From Nostoc spongiaeforme FACHB-130 (GTDB lineage Bacteria; Cyanobacteriota; Cyanobacteriia; Cyanobacteriales; Nostocaceae): DNA of 64,000 nt. The number at the start of each line of letters is the position of its first letter. Position 1 is the first letter of the stretch. Below, piece by piece: positions 1 to 8,673 of this stretch. The position numbers were made by a program, and so were the translations under genes. Under the pieces are notes generated by a model that was not told the DNA's origin, did no database searches, and worked only from the letters and a program-made list of their open reading frames with translations. Location: NCBI RefSeq assembly GCF_014698475.1, contig NZ_JACJTB010000028.1, forward strand, positions 23,198-87,197, given 5' to 3'.

Positions 1-486
1 CCAATACAAATCAGCGATCGCAATCAGGAGAACAAAATTACATCTGTGCGTTACGAATATCCCAAAAACGCTGACTATATTATCCGTGATGTTGTCCCCT
101 TACTCGAAGCTGCTAATGTACAATTAGTCTTTTATGGACATTCCCATTTATGGAATCGCTTTGTTAGTCCTGGGGGAATGCACTTTTTAGAAACCTCAAA
201 TGTAGGTAATACTTATGGTGCTGCTTGGGGCGAAAGAAAGCGAGAAGTTCCCTCCAACTATCAAGAAAAATATGTTGACCTCGGCGACCCCAACGGTTTA
301 GAACCCGTGTTGCCAAGCATCGCACCAATATTAGGTGAAGATGGTAAACCAATGCCTTATCTAGCTAGCAATAACATTACTGTTTTTAGTATCTTTGATA
401 CCAGCATAGGTAAAGTAAGTAGCTATCTTTTTGATACGCGCAAACCAGATTCAGAAGTGATCAAATTTGATGAATTTCAGTTGTAA
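1..486 (+). CDS. Metallophosphoesterase, C-terminal part (5' end outside window)
   Basis: The reading frame is open to the left edge, so this is the C-terminal part of a longer protein; the GTG at 46 is internal, not a start. A Gly-His-Ser-His motif in the context VFYGHSHLW is the last metal-binding block of calcineurin-like phosphoesterases, which hydrolyse phosphoester bonds with a dinuclear metal centre. The tail contains segments typical of secreted or periplasmic purple-acid-type enzymes, but the substrate cannot be told. The stop is followed by a repeat-rich spacer rather than another gene on the same strand. Confidence 0.75.
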   Translation, partial: PIQISDRNQENKITSVRYEYPKNADYIIRDVVPLLEAANVQLVFYGHSHLWNRFVSPGGMHFLETSNVGNTYGAAWGERKREVPSNYQEKYVDLGDPNGLEPVLPSIAPILGEDGKPMPYLASNNITVFSIFDTSIGKVSSYLFDTRKPDSEVIKFDEFQL

Positions 487-520
487 ATAAGACTGACGCA
501 AAAACTCTCTAAAAACTCTT

Positions 521-742
521 AGGACTTACGCAGACTCTAAAATTTCTTGGCGTTCTACCCTGCGGGAAGCCGCTTGCGCGTCTAATGCGACTTGGCGGTA
601 CCCTGCGGGAAGCCGCTTCGCGTCTACGATAAATTAAGCTTTTTGGGAATTTTTGCGTAAGTCCTGACTTTTATAACTTCGTGTCCTACCCTGTGGGAAG
701 CCGCTTGCGCGTCTACGTTTCTTCATACTTCTGCGTAAGTCC
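521..742. repeat. Intergenic repeat cluster with inverted ends
   Basis: The spacer contains three copies of a GC-rich unit built on ACCCTGCGGGAAGCCGCTT (555-584, 597-628, 685-716). They are interleaved with an 11-base motif, GGACTTACGCA at 522-532, present inverted at 654-664 and 732-742. The motif outside and the GC-rich units inside suggest a nested miniature element. No coding frame or promoter is convincing here. Confidence 0.6.
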
Positions 743-841
743 AAGTACTTATAGTAATGAAAGGGAACAGGGAACGCACCTCTGCTTCCACTCGCCAAGC
801 GGAGTCGAGGTGTATCCCCTGCTTACACATTATGGAACTTG

Positions 842-2947
842 TTAAGCTGCTGTATTTAGCAAACCATTGTGCCGTAACAGCGAAACTGTACTTGGTTCCC
901 GTCCCCGGAAGGCTTTGAAGATTTCCATTGGATGCTGACTACCACCAAGCGCCAACACAGTATCACGGTAGCGTCTACCAGTGGCTTGAACGGCGGTTTC
1001 ATCATCTAAACCAGCTTCTTCAAAAGCGGCGAAAGCATCTGCACTCAGTACCTCAGCCCATTTATAGCTGTAGTAACCTGCGGCATAGCCACCTTCAAAG
1101 ATATGCCCAAAGGCACACAAGAAAGAATCTTCGGGTAGCGGCGGTAAAACTGTGGTAGTTTTAGCTATACGCTGGCGCACTTGGGCGGGAGTTTCATCAC
1201 CACCAGGAAGATAGCGATCGTGTAATTCTATATCCACAGTGCTGAAGTGAATTTGCCGCAGTGTCGCACTCCCACTCATATAGTTACGTGCTGCTAACAG
1301 TTTTTGGTAATAATGCTCTGGTAATGATTCGCCTGTTTCATAATGCTTCGCCATACCAAACAAAGTCGGGCGTTCATAACACCAATTTTCCATAAATTGG
1401 CTTGGTAATTCCACAGCATCCCACTCGACATTATTCACCCCGGCGGCGCTGCTGTAATCAACTTTGGTTAGCATGTGATGTAAACCATGACCAAATTCGT
1501 GGAATAATGTCTCTACTTCATAAAAAGTCATTAAACTCGGCTTACCATCAACTGGCGGAGTTTGGTTACACACCAAATAAGCCACAGGCAAGCGCACAGA
1601 TGTAGCACCATTATCGTTAATCTTGCCTCGGTTAATGCAGACATCCATCCAAGCACCACCACGCTTTTCGGCAGGACGGCTGTAAGGATCTAAGTAAAAG
1701 TAGGCGACGGGTTTACCTGTTTCGTCAGCAATTTGGAAATATCTAACATCTTCATGCCAAACGGGTGCTTGTCCATCAGCAGGGGTGACGGTAACGCCAA
1801 ACAGCCGCTTCACTAGTCCAAATAAACCGTCTAAAACTTGCGGTAAGGGAAAATAAGGACGTAATTCTTCCGTGGTAAAGGAGAATTTTGCTTCCCGTTG
1901 GCGTTCTGCCCAAAAGCTAATATCCCAGTGTTGTAAATCTTGGGCTTCTGATGCGCCTTTGGTAGTGGCAAAAGCTTTGAGTTCGGCTAACTCTTTAACA
2001 GCAGCATCATAACTGACGCTCCGCAGTTCTTCTAACAGTGCTTCGACTGCTGCCACATTGGGAGCCATTTTACTAGCAAGGCTTAACTCAGCAAAGTTTT
2101 TGTAGCCTAATAAATTGGCTAGTTCTTGGCGTAACTCTAAAATCCTCACAATTAAAGGATTATTATCTAACTCACCAGCAGCAGCGCGGGTGATATATGC
2201 TTTATACAATTTTTCCCGCAAGTCTCGGCGGGTGCTGTGCTGCATGAACGGGCTGTAGCTAGGGAAATCTAAAGTGATGCGCCAAGGGCCATTTTCGGGG
2301 GTGGCGTTTTCTTCCCCAGCCGCACGGGCAGCTTGGGCAGCTAAACTGAGGGAACTTTGGGGTAAACCCTCAACTTCTGCTTTGGTTGTCAGGTTTAAGC
2401 TAAATGCTTTGGTGGCATCTAATACATGGTTAGAGAATTTTGTGGATAATTCTGCTAACTCCATTTGAATGTCATTAAAGCGATCTCTGGCTTCCCCTGA
2501 CAAGCCCACACCCGATAATTCCGCATCTCTGATGGCAGTTTCGATAATGCGTTGCTGGGCTGGTTCTAGGGTTGCCCAAGTATTACTCCCCCGGAGTTGT
2601 TTAAAGGCGTTGTATATAACTTGACTTTGACCAAGTTTATTGCTGAACTGTACCACTTGGGGTTGGACAGTTTCATAAGCTTCGCGCAGCTGGGAACTAT
2701 TCTTGACTCCCATTAAATGACTGACTATACCCCAACTCCAAGTCAGCCGTTCGGTGAGTTTTTCTAAGGGTTCGACTAAACCACTCCAAGTCGGCTGGGC
2801 GTTAGCTTCTAAGGTAGCAAATTCCTCATCCAGTTCTTTTAATAACTGCTGGAAGGCCGGAATTACTTGTTCTGCTTGAATCTCAGTAAATGGCGGTAAG
2901 CCAGTACCTCTTAACAAGGGATTTTGGGGAATAGTGGCTGCACTCAT
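842..2947 (-). CDS. prlC: M3 family oligopeptidase (oligopeptidase A type)
   Basis: 701 residues, close to the usual length of oligopeptidase A (about 680). The zinc site is visible as HEFGHGLHH near residue 482, with a downstream glutamate in NVEWDAVELPSQF as expected for the third ligand. The family degrades short peptides in the cytoplasm, including cleaved signal peptides. There is no signal sequence. The gene stands alone: the left neighbour converges across a repeat-rich spacer and the right neighbour is divergent. The symbol is by family; prlC and opdA are used for the same enzyme. Confidence 0.93.
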   Translation of the reverse strand: MSAATIPQNPLLRGTGLPPFTEIQAEQVIPAFQQLLKELDEEFATLEANAQPTWSGLVEPLEKLTERLTWSWGIVSHLMGVKNSSQLREAYETVQPQVVQFSNKLGQSQVIYNAFKQLRGSNTWATLEPAQQRIIETAIRDAELSGVGLSGEARDRFNDIQMELAELSTKFSNHVLDATKAFSLNLTTKAEVEGLPQSSLSLAAQAARAAGEENATPENGPWRITLDFPSYSPFMQHSTRRDLREKLYKAYITRAAAGELDNNPLIVRILELRQELANLLGYKNFAELSLASKMAPNVAAVEALLEELRSVSYDAAVKELAELKAFATTKGASEAQDLQHWDISFWAERQREAKFSFTTEELRPYFPLPQVLDGLFGLVKRLFGVTVTPADGQAPVWHEDVRYFQIADETGKPVAYFYLDPYSRPAEKRGGAWMDVCINRGKINDNGATSVRLPVAYLVCNQTPPVDGKPSLMTFYEVETLFHEFGHGLHHMLTKVDYSSAAGVNNVEWDAVELPSQFMENWCYERPTLFGMAKHYETGESLPEHYYQKLLAARNYMSGSATLRQIHFSTVDIELHDRYLPGGDETPAQVRQRIAKTTTVLPPLPEDSFLCAFGHIFEGGYAAGYYSYKWAEVLSADAFAAFEEAGLDDETAVQATGRRYRDTVLALGGSQHPMEIFKAFRGREPSTVSLLRHNGLLNTAA

Positions 2948-3042
2948 AGCGTTGTATCAATGCTGATAAATATCTCAATATACTTCTAATGTAGCGATCG
3001 CTGCGATTTTTAGCGTTGCCAGAATGCCGAAATAACCGAATT

Positions 3043-3072
3043 AGGGAGTAGGGAATAGGGAGTGGGGAGTGG
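3043..3072. repeat. GGGAGTAGGGAATAGGG short tandem repeat
   Basis: A purine-rich run of degenerate heptamers (GGGAGTA / GGGAATA / GGGAGTG). The same family recurs at 3946-3979, 4113-4145 (opposite strand), 25408-25498 and 63858-63887. Such heptameric repeats are characteristic of heterocystous cyanobacteria. Confidence 0.7.
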
Positions 3073-3152
3073 ATTTTTTGACAAATGACAACTTTATTGT
3101 CTACTTTCCAGGCATAATCATCCCAGATGATTATTTTACTGGGTGTCTTGAG

Positions 3153-3941
3153 ATGAAATTACTGCTTTCTGCACTAATTACACCTGTGGTTGTGGTATTG
3201 ATTGCGACACAAACATTGGCAGCAATTCAAACGAAAAATGTTGAATATAAACAAGGAAATACAGTTTTACAAGGCTATCTCGCTTATGATGACGCAATTA
3301 AAGGCAAGCGTCCTGGGGTTTTGGTAGTACATGAATGGAATGGACTACAATCTTATGCCAAACAGCGCACAGAACAGTTAGCGAAACTTGGTTATGTTGC
3401 TTTTGCGGCTGACATTTATGGTAAAGGTATAAGACCAAAGACTCCTGAAGAGTCAGGTAAGCAAGCTACCATTTATCGGAACGATAGAAAATTGTTGCGC
3501 GATCGCGCCTTAGCTGGGTTAAAAGTATTACAATCAAATCCGCTCACTGATGCTAACCGGATTGCGGCGATCGGTTATTGTTTTGGCGGTGGTACAGTAT
3601 TAGAACTTGCCCGTAGCGGTGCCAACATTGCCGGAGTCGTCAGTTTTCACGGCAACCTCGATACACCAAACCCCAACGATGCCAAAAATATCAAAGCTAA
3701 AGTATTAGTATTGCATGGTGCAGATGATCCATTCGTCCCAGCAGAACAAGTCCAAGGTTTTGAAAACGAAATGCGCCAAGCAAATGTAGACTGGCAATTA
3801 ATTTCTTATGGTGGTACAGTACATAGCTTTACTAACCCAGAAAATAAAGGTCAGATAAAAGGAGCATTGTATAACCCAGTTGCTGACCGACGTTCTTGGG
3901 AAGATATGCGACAATTTTTTGCCGAAATCTTTCGCAAATAA
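3153..3941 (+). CDS. Secreted dienelactone hydrolase family protein
   Basis: An alpha/beta-hydrolase of the dienelactone hydrolase family. The nucleophile is a cysteine in GYCFGGG, the acid is in HGADDPFVP and the histidine is in VHSF, which gives the Cys-Asp-His triad of the family. I chose the ATG at 3153 rather than an upstream in-frame GTG at 3069. It opens directly on a signal peptide (MKLLLSALITP, hydrophobic core, cleavage near AIQTK), whereas the upstream 28 residues look non-coding and begin within a tandem repeat. The protein is probably exported to the periplasm. The true substrate is unknown. Confidence 0.88.
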   Translation: MKLLLSALITPVVVVLIATQTLAAIQTKNVEYKQGNTVLQGYLAYDDAIKGKRPGVLVVHEWNGLQSYAKQRTEQLAKLGYVAFAADIYGKGIRPKTPEESGKQATIYRNDRKLLRDRALAGLKVLQSNPLTDANRIAAIGYCFGGGTVLELARSGANIAGVVSFHGNLDTPNPNDAKNIKAKVLVLHGADDPFVPAEQVQGFENEMRQANVDWQLISYGGTVHSFTNPENKGQIKGALYNPVADRRSWEDMRQFFAEIFRK

Positions 3942-3945
3942 AAAT

Positions 3946-4145
3946 TAGGGAATAGGGAATAGGGAGTGGGGAGTAGGGTATTTATGAAAATAAGCAATCA
4001 AAGCTGTGGAGGTGTCTGGGGCGTAGAGGCTTCGCTGTGAGCGGTGTATATATCTATTCCCAAGATAGAAGAAAAACCTTTCATCCTAAGCTATACCAAT
4101 AGTCAGTACTCATCCCCACTCCCCACTTCCTACTCCCCACTCCCC
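3946..4145. repeat. Miniature element with inverted purine/pyrimidine ends
   Basis: A GGGAATAGGG-type repeat at 3946-3979 and its complement (CCCCACTCCCCACTTCC) at 4113-4145 form the inverted ends of a roughly 200-bp segment that fills the gap between the hydrolase and the alcohol dehydrogenase. The interior has no reading frame. Confidence 0.45.
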
Positions 4146-4150
4146 TAATT

Positions 4151-5137
4151 ATGCGTGCAATGCTTTTAGATGCACCACATCAACCCCTACGTTTAGCTGA
4201 GTTACCAATACCTCAACCCAATGCGGAACAAGTTCTGATTCGGGTTCATGCTTGCGCTGTTTGTCGCACAGATTTACATATAGTTGATGGAGAATTAACT
4301 CATCCTAAATTACCTTTAATACCTGGACATCAAATTGTCGGTACTATCGAGGCAATGGGGGCAAAGGTTGATAAATTTTATGTCGGTCAACGGGTGGGAG
4401 TGCCTTGGTTGGGTCATACTTGCGATCGCTGTCGTTATTGTCGCTCAGGACGAGAAAATCTTTGCGATTTTGCTGAATTTACTGGCTATAACTTAGATGG
4501 CGGCTATGCAGAATATACTGTAGCTGATCACAGCTTTTGCTTTGCCTTAGATCCTAGCTTTCCTGATTTACAAGCTGCGCCTTTATTATGTGGTGGCTTA
4601 ATTGGTTATCGCGCTTACAGTATGACAGGCGATGCTGAAAAAATTGGTTTTTATGGGTTTGGTTCATCTGCCCATATATTAATTCAATTAGCCCGCTATC
4701 AAGGTCGGCAAATTTTTGCTTTTACTCGTTCTGGAGATATCACCGGACAAGAATTTGCTCTTCAACTCGGTGCAAATTGGGCGGGTGACTCCGACACATT
4801 ACCACCAGAACCTTTAGATGCAGCGATAATTTTTGCACCTGTAGGTAAATTAGTCCCAGCCGCTTTACGCGCAGTCGCCAAAGGTGGAATTGTGGTTTGT
4901 GCGGGTATTCACATGAGCGATATTCCCTCTTTTCCTTATGAAATTCTTTGGGAAGAAAGAATGTTGCGTTCTGTGGCTAATTTAACTCGCAAAGATGGCG
5001 AGGAATTTCTCGCTTTAGCACCCAAAGTTCCAATTAAAACAGAAGTGAATGCTTTTCCTTTCACCCAAGCCAATGAAGCTTTAAACGCCCTTCGCAATGG
5101 CGAAATTGAAGGTTCAGCAGTTTTAGTAATTGATTAA
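4151..5137 (+). CDS. Zinc-dependent alcohol dehydrogenase
   Basis: 328 residues, medium-chain dehydrogenase/reductase fold. Catalytic zinc ligands are seen in ACAVCRTDLH (Cys38) and in the PGHQIVG block. The structural zinc is in the four-cysteine lobe CDRCRYCRSGRENLC. The nucleotide-binding segment GFYGFGSSAH is a modified Gly-x-Gly-x-x-Gly (last Gly is Ser). The enzyme interconverts an alcohol and an aldehyde with NAD(P)H in the cytoplasm; the substrate is not predictable. The start ATG sits six bases after the inverted repeat, so no clear ribosome binding site is present. Confidence 0.9.
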   Translation: MRAMLLDAPHQPLRLAELPIPQPNAEQVLIRVHACAVCRTDLHIVDGELTHPKLPLIPGHQIVGTIEAMGAKVDKFYVGQRVGVPWLGHTCDRCRYCRSGRENLCDFAEFTGYNLDGGYAEYTVADHSFCFALDPSFPDLQAAPLLCGGLIGYRAYSMTGDAEKIGFYGFGSSAHILIQLARYQGRQIFAFTRSGDITGQEFALQLGANWAGDSDTLPPEPLDAAIIFAPVGKLVPAALRAVAKGGIVVCAGIHMSDIPSFPYEILWEERMLRSVANLTRKDGEEFLALAPKVPIKTEVNAFPFTQANEALNALRNGEIEGSAVLVID

Positions 5138-5169
5138 AAAAACAAAGATTGTCTGTTCAGAATGGGTTT

Positions 5170-5239
5170 AAGGGTGTGAGGGTGTAGGGGTGTATTTATT
5201 CAAAACCCTTACACCCCATACCCTTATACCCCTACACCC
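5170..5239. repeat. GGGTGTAGGGGTGT inverted repeat
   Basis: A purine-rich run (5170-5194) is followed by its pyrimidine-rich complement (5209-5239) with a short AT-rich loop. It can form a long imperfect hairpin downstream of the alcohol dehydrogenase gene and could end transcription there, but it has no T tract and belongs to the dispersed repeat class. Confidence 0.5.
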
Positions 5240-5281
5240 AATCTCCACAAACAATCTTTGTGCGTAATTCCTAAAATTTAC

Positions 5282-5316
5282 CAAATAAAAAGGCTCAAGC
5301 TTTTGGCTTAAGCCTT
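5282..5316 (-). terminator. Rho-independent terminator of the 50-residue gene
   Basis: Inverted arms AAGGCTCAAGC (5290-5300) and GCTTAAGCCTT (5306-5316) with a five-base loop, 10 of 11 pairs. On the minus strand the stem is followed by TTTTATTT. It lies 30 bases past the stop of the minus-strand small gene. Confidence 0.75.
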
Positions 5317-5346
5317 GACCTCACTCATATCTAAATATTTCATCTT

Positions 5347-5499
5347 CTACCAAACATCACTCATACCTTTTTTATAAGGTTCACCTGTAAAAGGTTGTAC
5401 CCCAGTATTAGGATATTGATCATCTGTAGGGCCAAAAATTCGCATTGCAGCTTCAGAGATATACTCGGTAATCCTAGCAATGATTTGGGAAATAGCCAT
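5347..5499 (-). CDS. 50-residue protein of unknown function
   Basis: A short frame with all the marks of a real gene. It has an AAGGAG ribosome binding site nine bases before the ATG, an intrinsic terminator 30 bases after the stop, and clean protein-like composition. The product starts MAISQIIARITEYISEA, an amphipathic helix, and ends in a Pro/Gly-rich tail (RIFGPTDDQYP, TGVQPFTGEPY). There is no membrane segment or cysteine. I do not recognise the family. The length and helix-plus-tail layout fit a small subunit or accessory of a larger complex, but that is a guess. It is transcribed divergently from pncB, with about 350 bases of shared upstream DNA. Confidence 0.75.
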   Translation of the reverse strand: MAISQIIARITEYISEAAMRIFGPTDDQYPNTGVQPFTGEPYKKGMSDVW

Positions 5500-5844
5500 A
5501 CTCTTAGACTCCTTATTTTTGAGTCAGTTAGATAGTTATCTTTCTACTTTAATTCGATATTTTCTTATCGCTCAGACTCTCAATATATTGAGAATTTATG
5601 CAATAGTTTTTCAGATTGCTTTGCAATACTTTAGGTTGCCAAAAAAGTTTAAAGTTTCTCTGCAATTCCAATTATAACAAAACTCCCAATAAAGCTCTTT
5701 TGTATGAGAAATATGAGTGTTTTATAAAAGTTAGTTTATGAAGAATAAACTATTAAAAAAGATTAAATATTTGTATAAAGTATAATTATTTTGCGGTGAA
5801 TATGTTGATTTAATGAAGTCAATAGCTTCTCTGTCGCGGAGGAG
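5500..5844. other. AT-rich divergent upstream region
   Basis: About 350 bases between the 50-residue gene and the pncB promoter. It is strongly AT-rich, and one 65-codon plus-strand frame here has no ribosome binding site and poor composition. It probably holds the promoter of the small minus-strand gene. I could not place it. Confidence 0.4.
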
Positions 5845-5875
5845 TTGACATTATTTATGGTAAAATCTACCATAA
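5845..5875 (+). promoter_or_regulatory. pncB promoter overlapped by a candidate NrtR operator
   Basis: A perfect -35 box TTGACA (5845-5850) is followed after 17 bases by TACCAT (5868-5873) as -10. An exact inverted repeat, TTATGGTA (5855-5862) - AAATC - TACCATAA (5868-5875), covers the spacer and the -10, so a bound protein would block RNA polymerase. The operon carries a NrtR-type regulator gene, so autoregulation by NrtR is the natural inference. Confidence 0.7.
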
Positions 5876-5908
5876 TAAAAAGCAGCATTCTTGTAAGGAC
5901 GCTCTTAC

Positions 5909-7297
5909 ATGGCAACTATCCCAGACTTGGGCAGCTACCAGCACCAAGACTTGACAATCTCTGCGGCTGATTACAGCTTGTTCACCGACCTTTATCAGCT
6001 AACAATGGCGGCTTGTTATGTTGGCGAAGGATTAGAACAAAAACAAGCTAGTTTTGAGTTATTTGTGAGGCGATCGCCAGAAAATTTTGGCTATCTCATT
6101 GCAATGGGTTTAGAGCAAGTTCTGGCATATTTAGAAAAGTTAAGTTTTACTCATTCTCAAATTGCCGCACTCCAGACGACGGGAATTTTCGCCCAAGCCA
6201 GCGATCGCTTTTGGTCGTTATTGGCTGAAGCGAAATTCACAGGTGATGTTTGGGCAGTTCCTGAAGGCACAGCCGTATTTCCTAACGAGCCATTTTTGCG
6301 AATTGAAGCGCCACTTTGGCAAGCCCAACTAATAGAAACTTACCTCTTAAATACCATCAATTATCAAACTTTAATTGCTACCAGAGCCGCCCGTCTGCGT
6401 GATGTGGCTGGACAGGAAGCTAAACTTTTAGAGTTTGGCACAAGGCGGGCATTCAGTCCCCAAGGGGCATTGTGGGCGGCACGGGCAGCCTTAGCCGGGG
6501 GATTAGATGCTACCTCGAATGTGTTAGCAGCATTACAACTAGGTCAACAGCCAAGTGGTACGATGGCTCACGCCTTGGTCATGGCGTTGTCAGCGATGGA
6601 AGGCAGTGAAGCAGAAGCTTTTACGGCATTTCATCGCTATTTTCCCGGTGCGCCCTTGTTAATTGATACTTACGATACCATCGCGGCGGCGGAAAATTTG
6701 GCAGAAAAAGTGAATGCTGGGGAAATGGAATTATCGGGAATCAGACTGGATTCTGGTGATTTGGTGAATTTATCCAAACAAGTGCGATCGCTTTTACCAA
6801 ATGTGCCGATTGTTGCCAGTGGTGATTTAGATGAATGGGAAATTGCCAGACTCAAAGCGGCTGGGGCAGTAATTGATGGTTATGGTTTGGGAACGCGACT
6901 GGTAACAGGTACGCCTGTCAACGGGGTTTATAAACTCGTGGAAATTGATGGCGTTCCCGTCATGAAGCAGTCCAGTGGTAAGGGTACTTATCCCGGACGC
7001 AAGCAGATTTTTCGGTCATTTGTCGGCGGCAAGGTAAAAGCTGATAGGTTGGGGTTAATCACAGAAACACCGCAATCAGAAACACCTTTATTGCAATTAG
7101 TCATGAAGCAAGGCGAACGAGTGCAACTGCCAGAAACTTTAGCAGACATTCGCCAACGAACTGCGATAACAGTTGCTAGTTTGCCAGAACAAACAAGGCA
7201 GATATCAAACCCTGTGGCTTTGCCGGTGGAGATTTCGGCTGGGTTGCAAAAGTTAACTGAAGAGACGAAGAAATTAACCGCAAAGAACGCAAAGTAA
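5909..7297 (+). CDS. pncB: Nicotinate phosphoribosyltransferase
   Basis: 462 residues. The enzyme converts nicotinate and phosphoribosyl pyrophosphate to nicotinate mononucleotide, the entry step of NAD salvage. Typical blocks are FTDLYQLTMAACY, LEFGTRRAFSPQGALWAARAA, GTMAHALVM (its histidine is the phosphorylated residue in the family), LIDTYDT and GIRLDSGDL. The ATG at 5909 has AAGGA nine bases upstream. The last residues, TKKLTAKNAK, are encoded by a dispersed AACCGCAAAG-type repeat (7277-7295) rather than by conserved coding sequence. It is first gene of a four-gene NAD operon; nadD begins two bases past the stop. Confidence 0.93.
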   Translation: MATIPDLGSYQHQDLTISAADYSLFTDLYQLTMAACYVGEGLEQKQASFELFVRRSPENFGYLIAMGLEQVLAYLEKLSFTHSQIAALQTTGIFAQASDRFWSLLAEAKFTGDVWAVPEGTAVFPNEPFLRIEAPLWQAQLIETYLLNTINYQTLIATRAARLRDVAGQEAKLLEFGTRRAFSPQGALWAARAALAGGLDATSNVLAALQLGQQPSGTMAHALVMALSAMEGSEAEAFTAFHRYFPGAPLLIDTYDTIAAAENLAEKVNAGEMELSGIRLDSGDLVNLSKQVRSLLPNVPIVASGDLDEWEIARLKAAGAVIDGYGLGTRLVTGTPVNGVYKLVEIDGVPVMKQSSGKGTYPGRKQIFRSFVGGKVKADRLGLITETPQSETPLLQLVMKQGERVQLPETLADIRQRTAITVASLPEQTRQISNPVALPVEISAGLQKLTEETKKLTAKNAK

Positions 7298-7298
7298 G

Positions 7299-7901
7299 AT
7301 GATGAGAATTGCTTTATTTGGTACAAGTGCCGATCCGCCAACGGCTGGGCATCAAGAGATTTTAAGGTGGTTGTCTGAGCGTTATGATTGGGTGGCAGTT
7401 TGGGCGGCGGATAATCCCTTTAAGTCCCATCAAACACAATTAGAACATCGGGCGGCAATGCTGCGGTTATTAATTGCTGACATGGATGCGCCAAGAGATA
7501 ACGTCGCAGTGACGCAGGATTTAAGTAGCTGGCGCACCCTAGAAACCGTGGAAAAAGCCAAACAGCATTGGGGTGAAGAAGCAGAATACACCTTAGTTAT
7601 TGGTTCAGATTTGATCAATCAACTACCACGCTGGTATAAAATTGAAGATTTATTACAGCAAGTGCAACTAATGGTTGTGCCACGACCAGGATATGCAATA
7701 GAAGAATCTAGCTTAGAGGCAATTCAAAAGCTGGGAGGAAAAATTGCGATCGCTACCCTCACAGGTTTAAATGTATCCTCAACAGCTTATCGTGAGCATG
7801 GAGATACTCAAGCCCTGATAGCTCCCATTGTTGCCTATATTCATCAACAGCATTTGTACAAATGCCAGGACGCAACCACAAAAAGATTCCAACTCCGCTA
7901 A
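7299..7901 (+). CDS. nadD: Nicotinate-nucleotide adenylyltransferase
   Basis: 200 residues of the nucleotidyltransferase alpha/beta-phosphodiesterase superfamily. The ATP-binding block is LFGTSADPPTAGHQEIL, a variant of GxFxPxHxGH, and the C-terminal block is NVSSTAYREH in place of the usual ISSTxxR. The enzyme adenylates nicotinate mononucleotide to deamido-NAD, the step between PncB and NadE. It begins two bases after pncB, and its last 40 bases overlap the next gene, so the three are expected to be translated from one message. Confidence 0.9.
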   Translation: MMRIALFGTSADPPTAGHQEILRWLSERYDWVAVWAADNPFKSHQTQLEHRAAMLRLLIADMDAPRDNVAVTQDLSSWRTLETVEKAKQHWGEEAEYTLVIGSDLINQLPRWYKIEDLLQQVQLMVVPRPGYAIEESSLEAIQKLGGKIAIATLTGLNVSSTAYREHGDTQALIAPIVAYIHQQHLYKCQDATTKRFQLR

Positions 7902-8608
7902 ATCAACAACCTTTGGCTGATTTTAAGGTAGGTGTGGATAATGTAATTTTTTCTGTAGACACTGTTCAAAATCGACTTTTGGTTCTCTTAGTCATGCGAC
8001 AGCAAGAACCATTTTTAAATTCTTGGAGTCTTCCTGGGACGTTAGTGCGTCAAGGCGAATCTTTAGAAGATGCGGCCTATCGCATCATGGCAGAAAAAAT
8101 CCGAGTCAACAATCTTTATTTAGAACAGTTGTATACCTTTGGCGGGCCAAACCGCGACCCCAGAGAAGCAACCGATAGTTATGGCGTGCGTTATTTATCA
8201 GTGAGTTATTTTGCCCTTGTCAGGTTTGAAGAAGCCGAATTAATTGCTGATAAAGTCGCGGGAATTGCTTGGTATCCCGTCAAACAAGTGCCACAGTTAG
8301 CCTTTGACCATAATCAACTGCTAACTTATGGTCATAGACGACTGCGAAATAAATTAGAGTACAGCCCAGTTGCTTTTGAAGTGTTACCAGAAATGTTTAC
8401 TTTAAACGATTTGTATCAGCTATACACAACAGTTTTAGGGGAAAACTTTTCTGATTACTCTAATTTTCGGGCGCGACTACTCAAGTTAGGTTTTTTGTGC
8501 GATACCGGAGTAAAGGTATCACGGGGTGCAGGTCGCCCAGCTAGTTTATATAAATTTGATGCTGAGGCTTTTGCACCTTTTAAAGATAAACCTTTGGTGT
8601 TTATTTAA
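7862..8608 (+). CDS. nrtR: NrtR-type Nudix-related transcriptional regulator of NAD metabolism
   Basis: 248 residues. An N-terminal Nudix-like domain (about 20-150) is followed by a winged-helix domain. The Nudix box is degraded: where catalysis needs REUxEE the sequence has RIMAEK, so hydrolysis is unlikely. The C-terminal block GAGRPASLYKFD is typical of the NrtR family, whose members bind NAD-related metabolites (ADP-ribose) and repress NAD genes. Position in the pncB-nadD-nadE operon and a palindrome over the pncB promoter support this role. The start lies inside the end of nadD, in another frame. Confidence 0.88.
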   Translation: MPGRNHKKIPTPLNQQPLADFKVGVDNVIFSVDTVQNRLLVLLVMRQQEPFLNSWSLPGTLVRQGESLEDAAYRIMAEKIRVNNLYLEQLYTFGGPNRDPREATDSYGVRYLSVSYFALVRFEEAELIADKVAGIAWYPVKQVPQLAFDHNQLLTYGHRRLRNKLEYSPVAFEVLPEMFTLNDLYQLYTTVLGENFSDYSNFRARLLKLGFLCDTGVKVSRGAGRPASLYKFDAEAFAPFKDKPLVFI

Positions 8609-8611
8609 ATA

Positions 8612-8655
8612 GTCATTAGTCATTTGTAAAAAACTATGTACAAATGACTAATGAC
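8612..8655. repeat. 17-bp inverted repeat before nadE
   Basis: Perfect arms GTCATTAGTCATTTGTA (8612-8628) and TACAAATGACTAATGAC (8639-8655) with a 10-base loop. The arms are built from the ATTAGTC heptamer that also forms tandem runs at 16559-16597 and 21243-21285. In RNA it would form a stable hairpin 18 bases before the nadE start, leaving the ribosome binding site free. Confidence 0.75.
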
Positions 8656-8673
8656 AAAGAACAAAGGACAAAT

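Noticed and set aside
5480..5677. 65-codon plus-strand frame
   Set aside because: It overlaps the start of the well-supported small minus-strand gene, has low-complexity AT-rich codons and no ribosome binding site.
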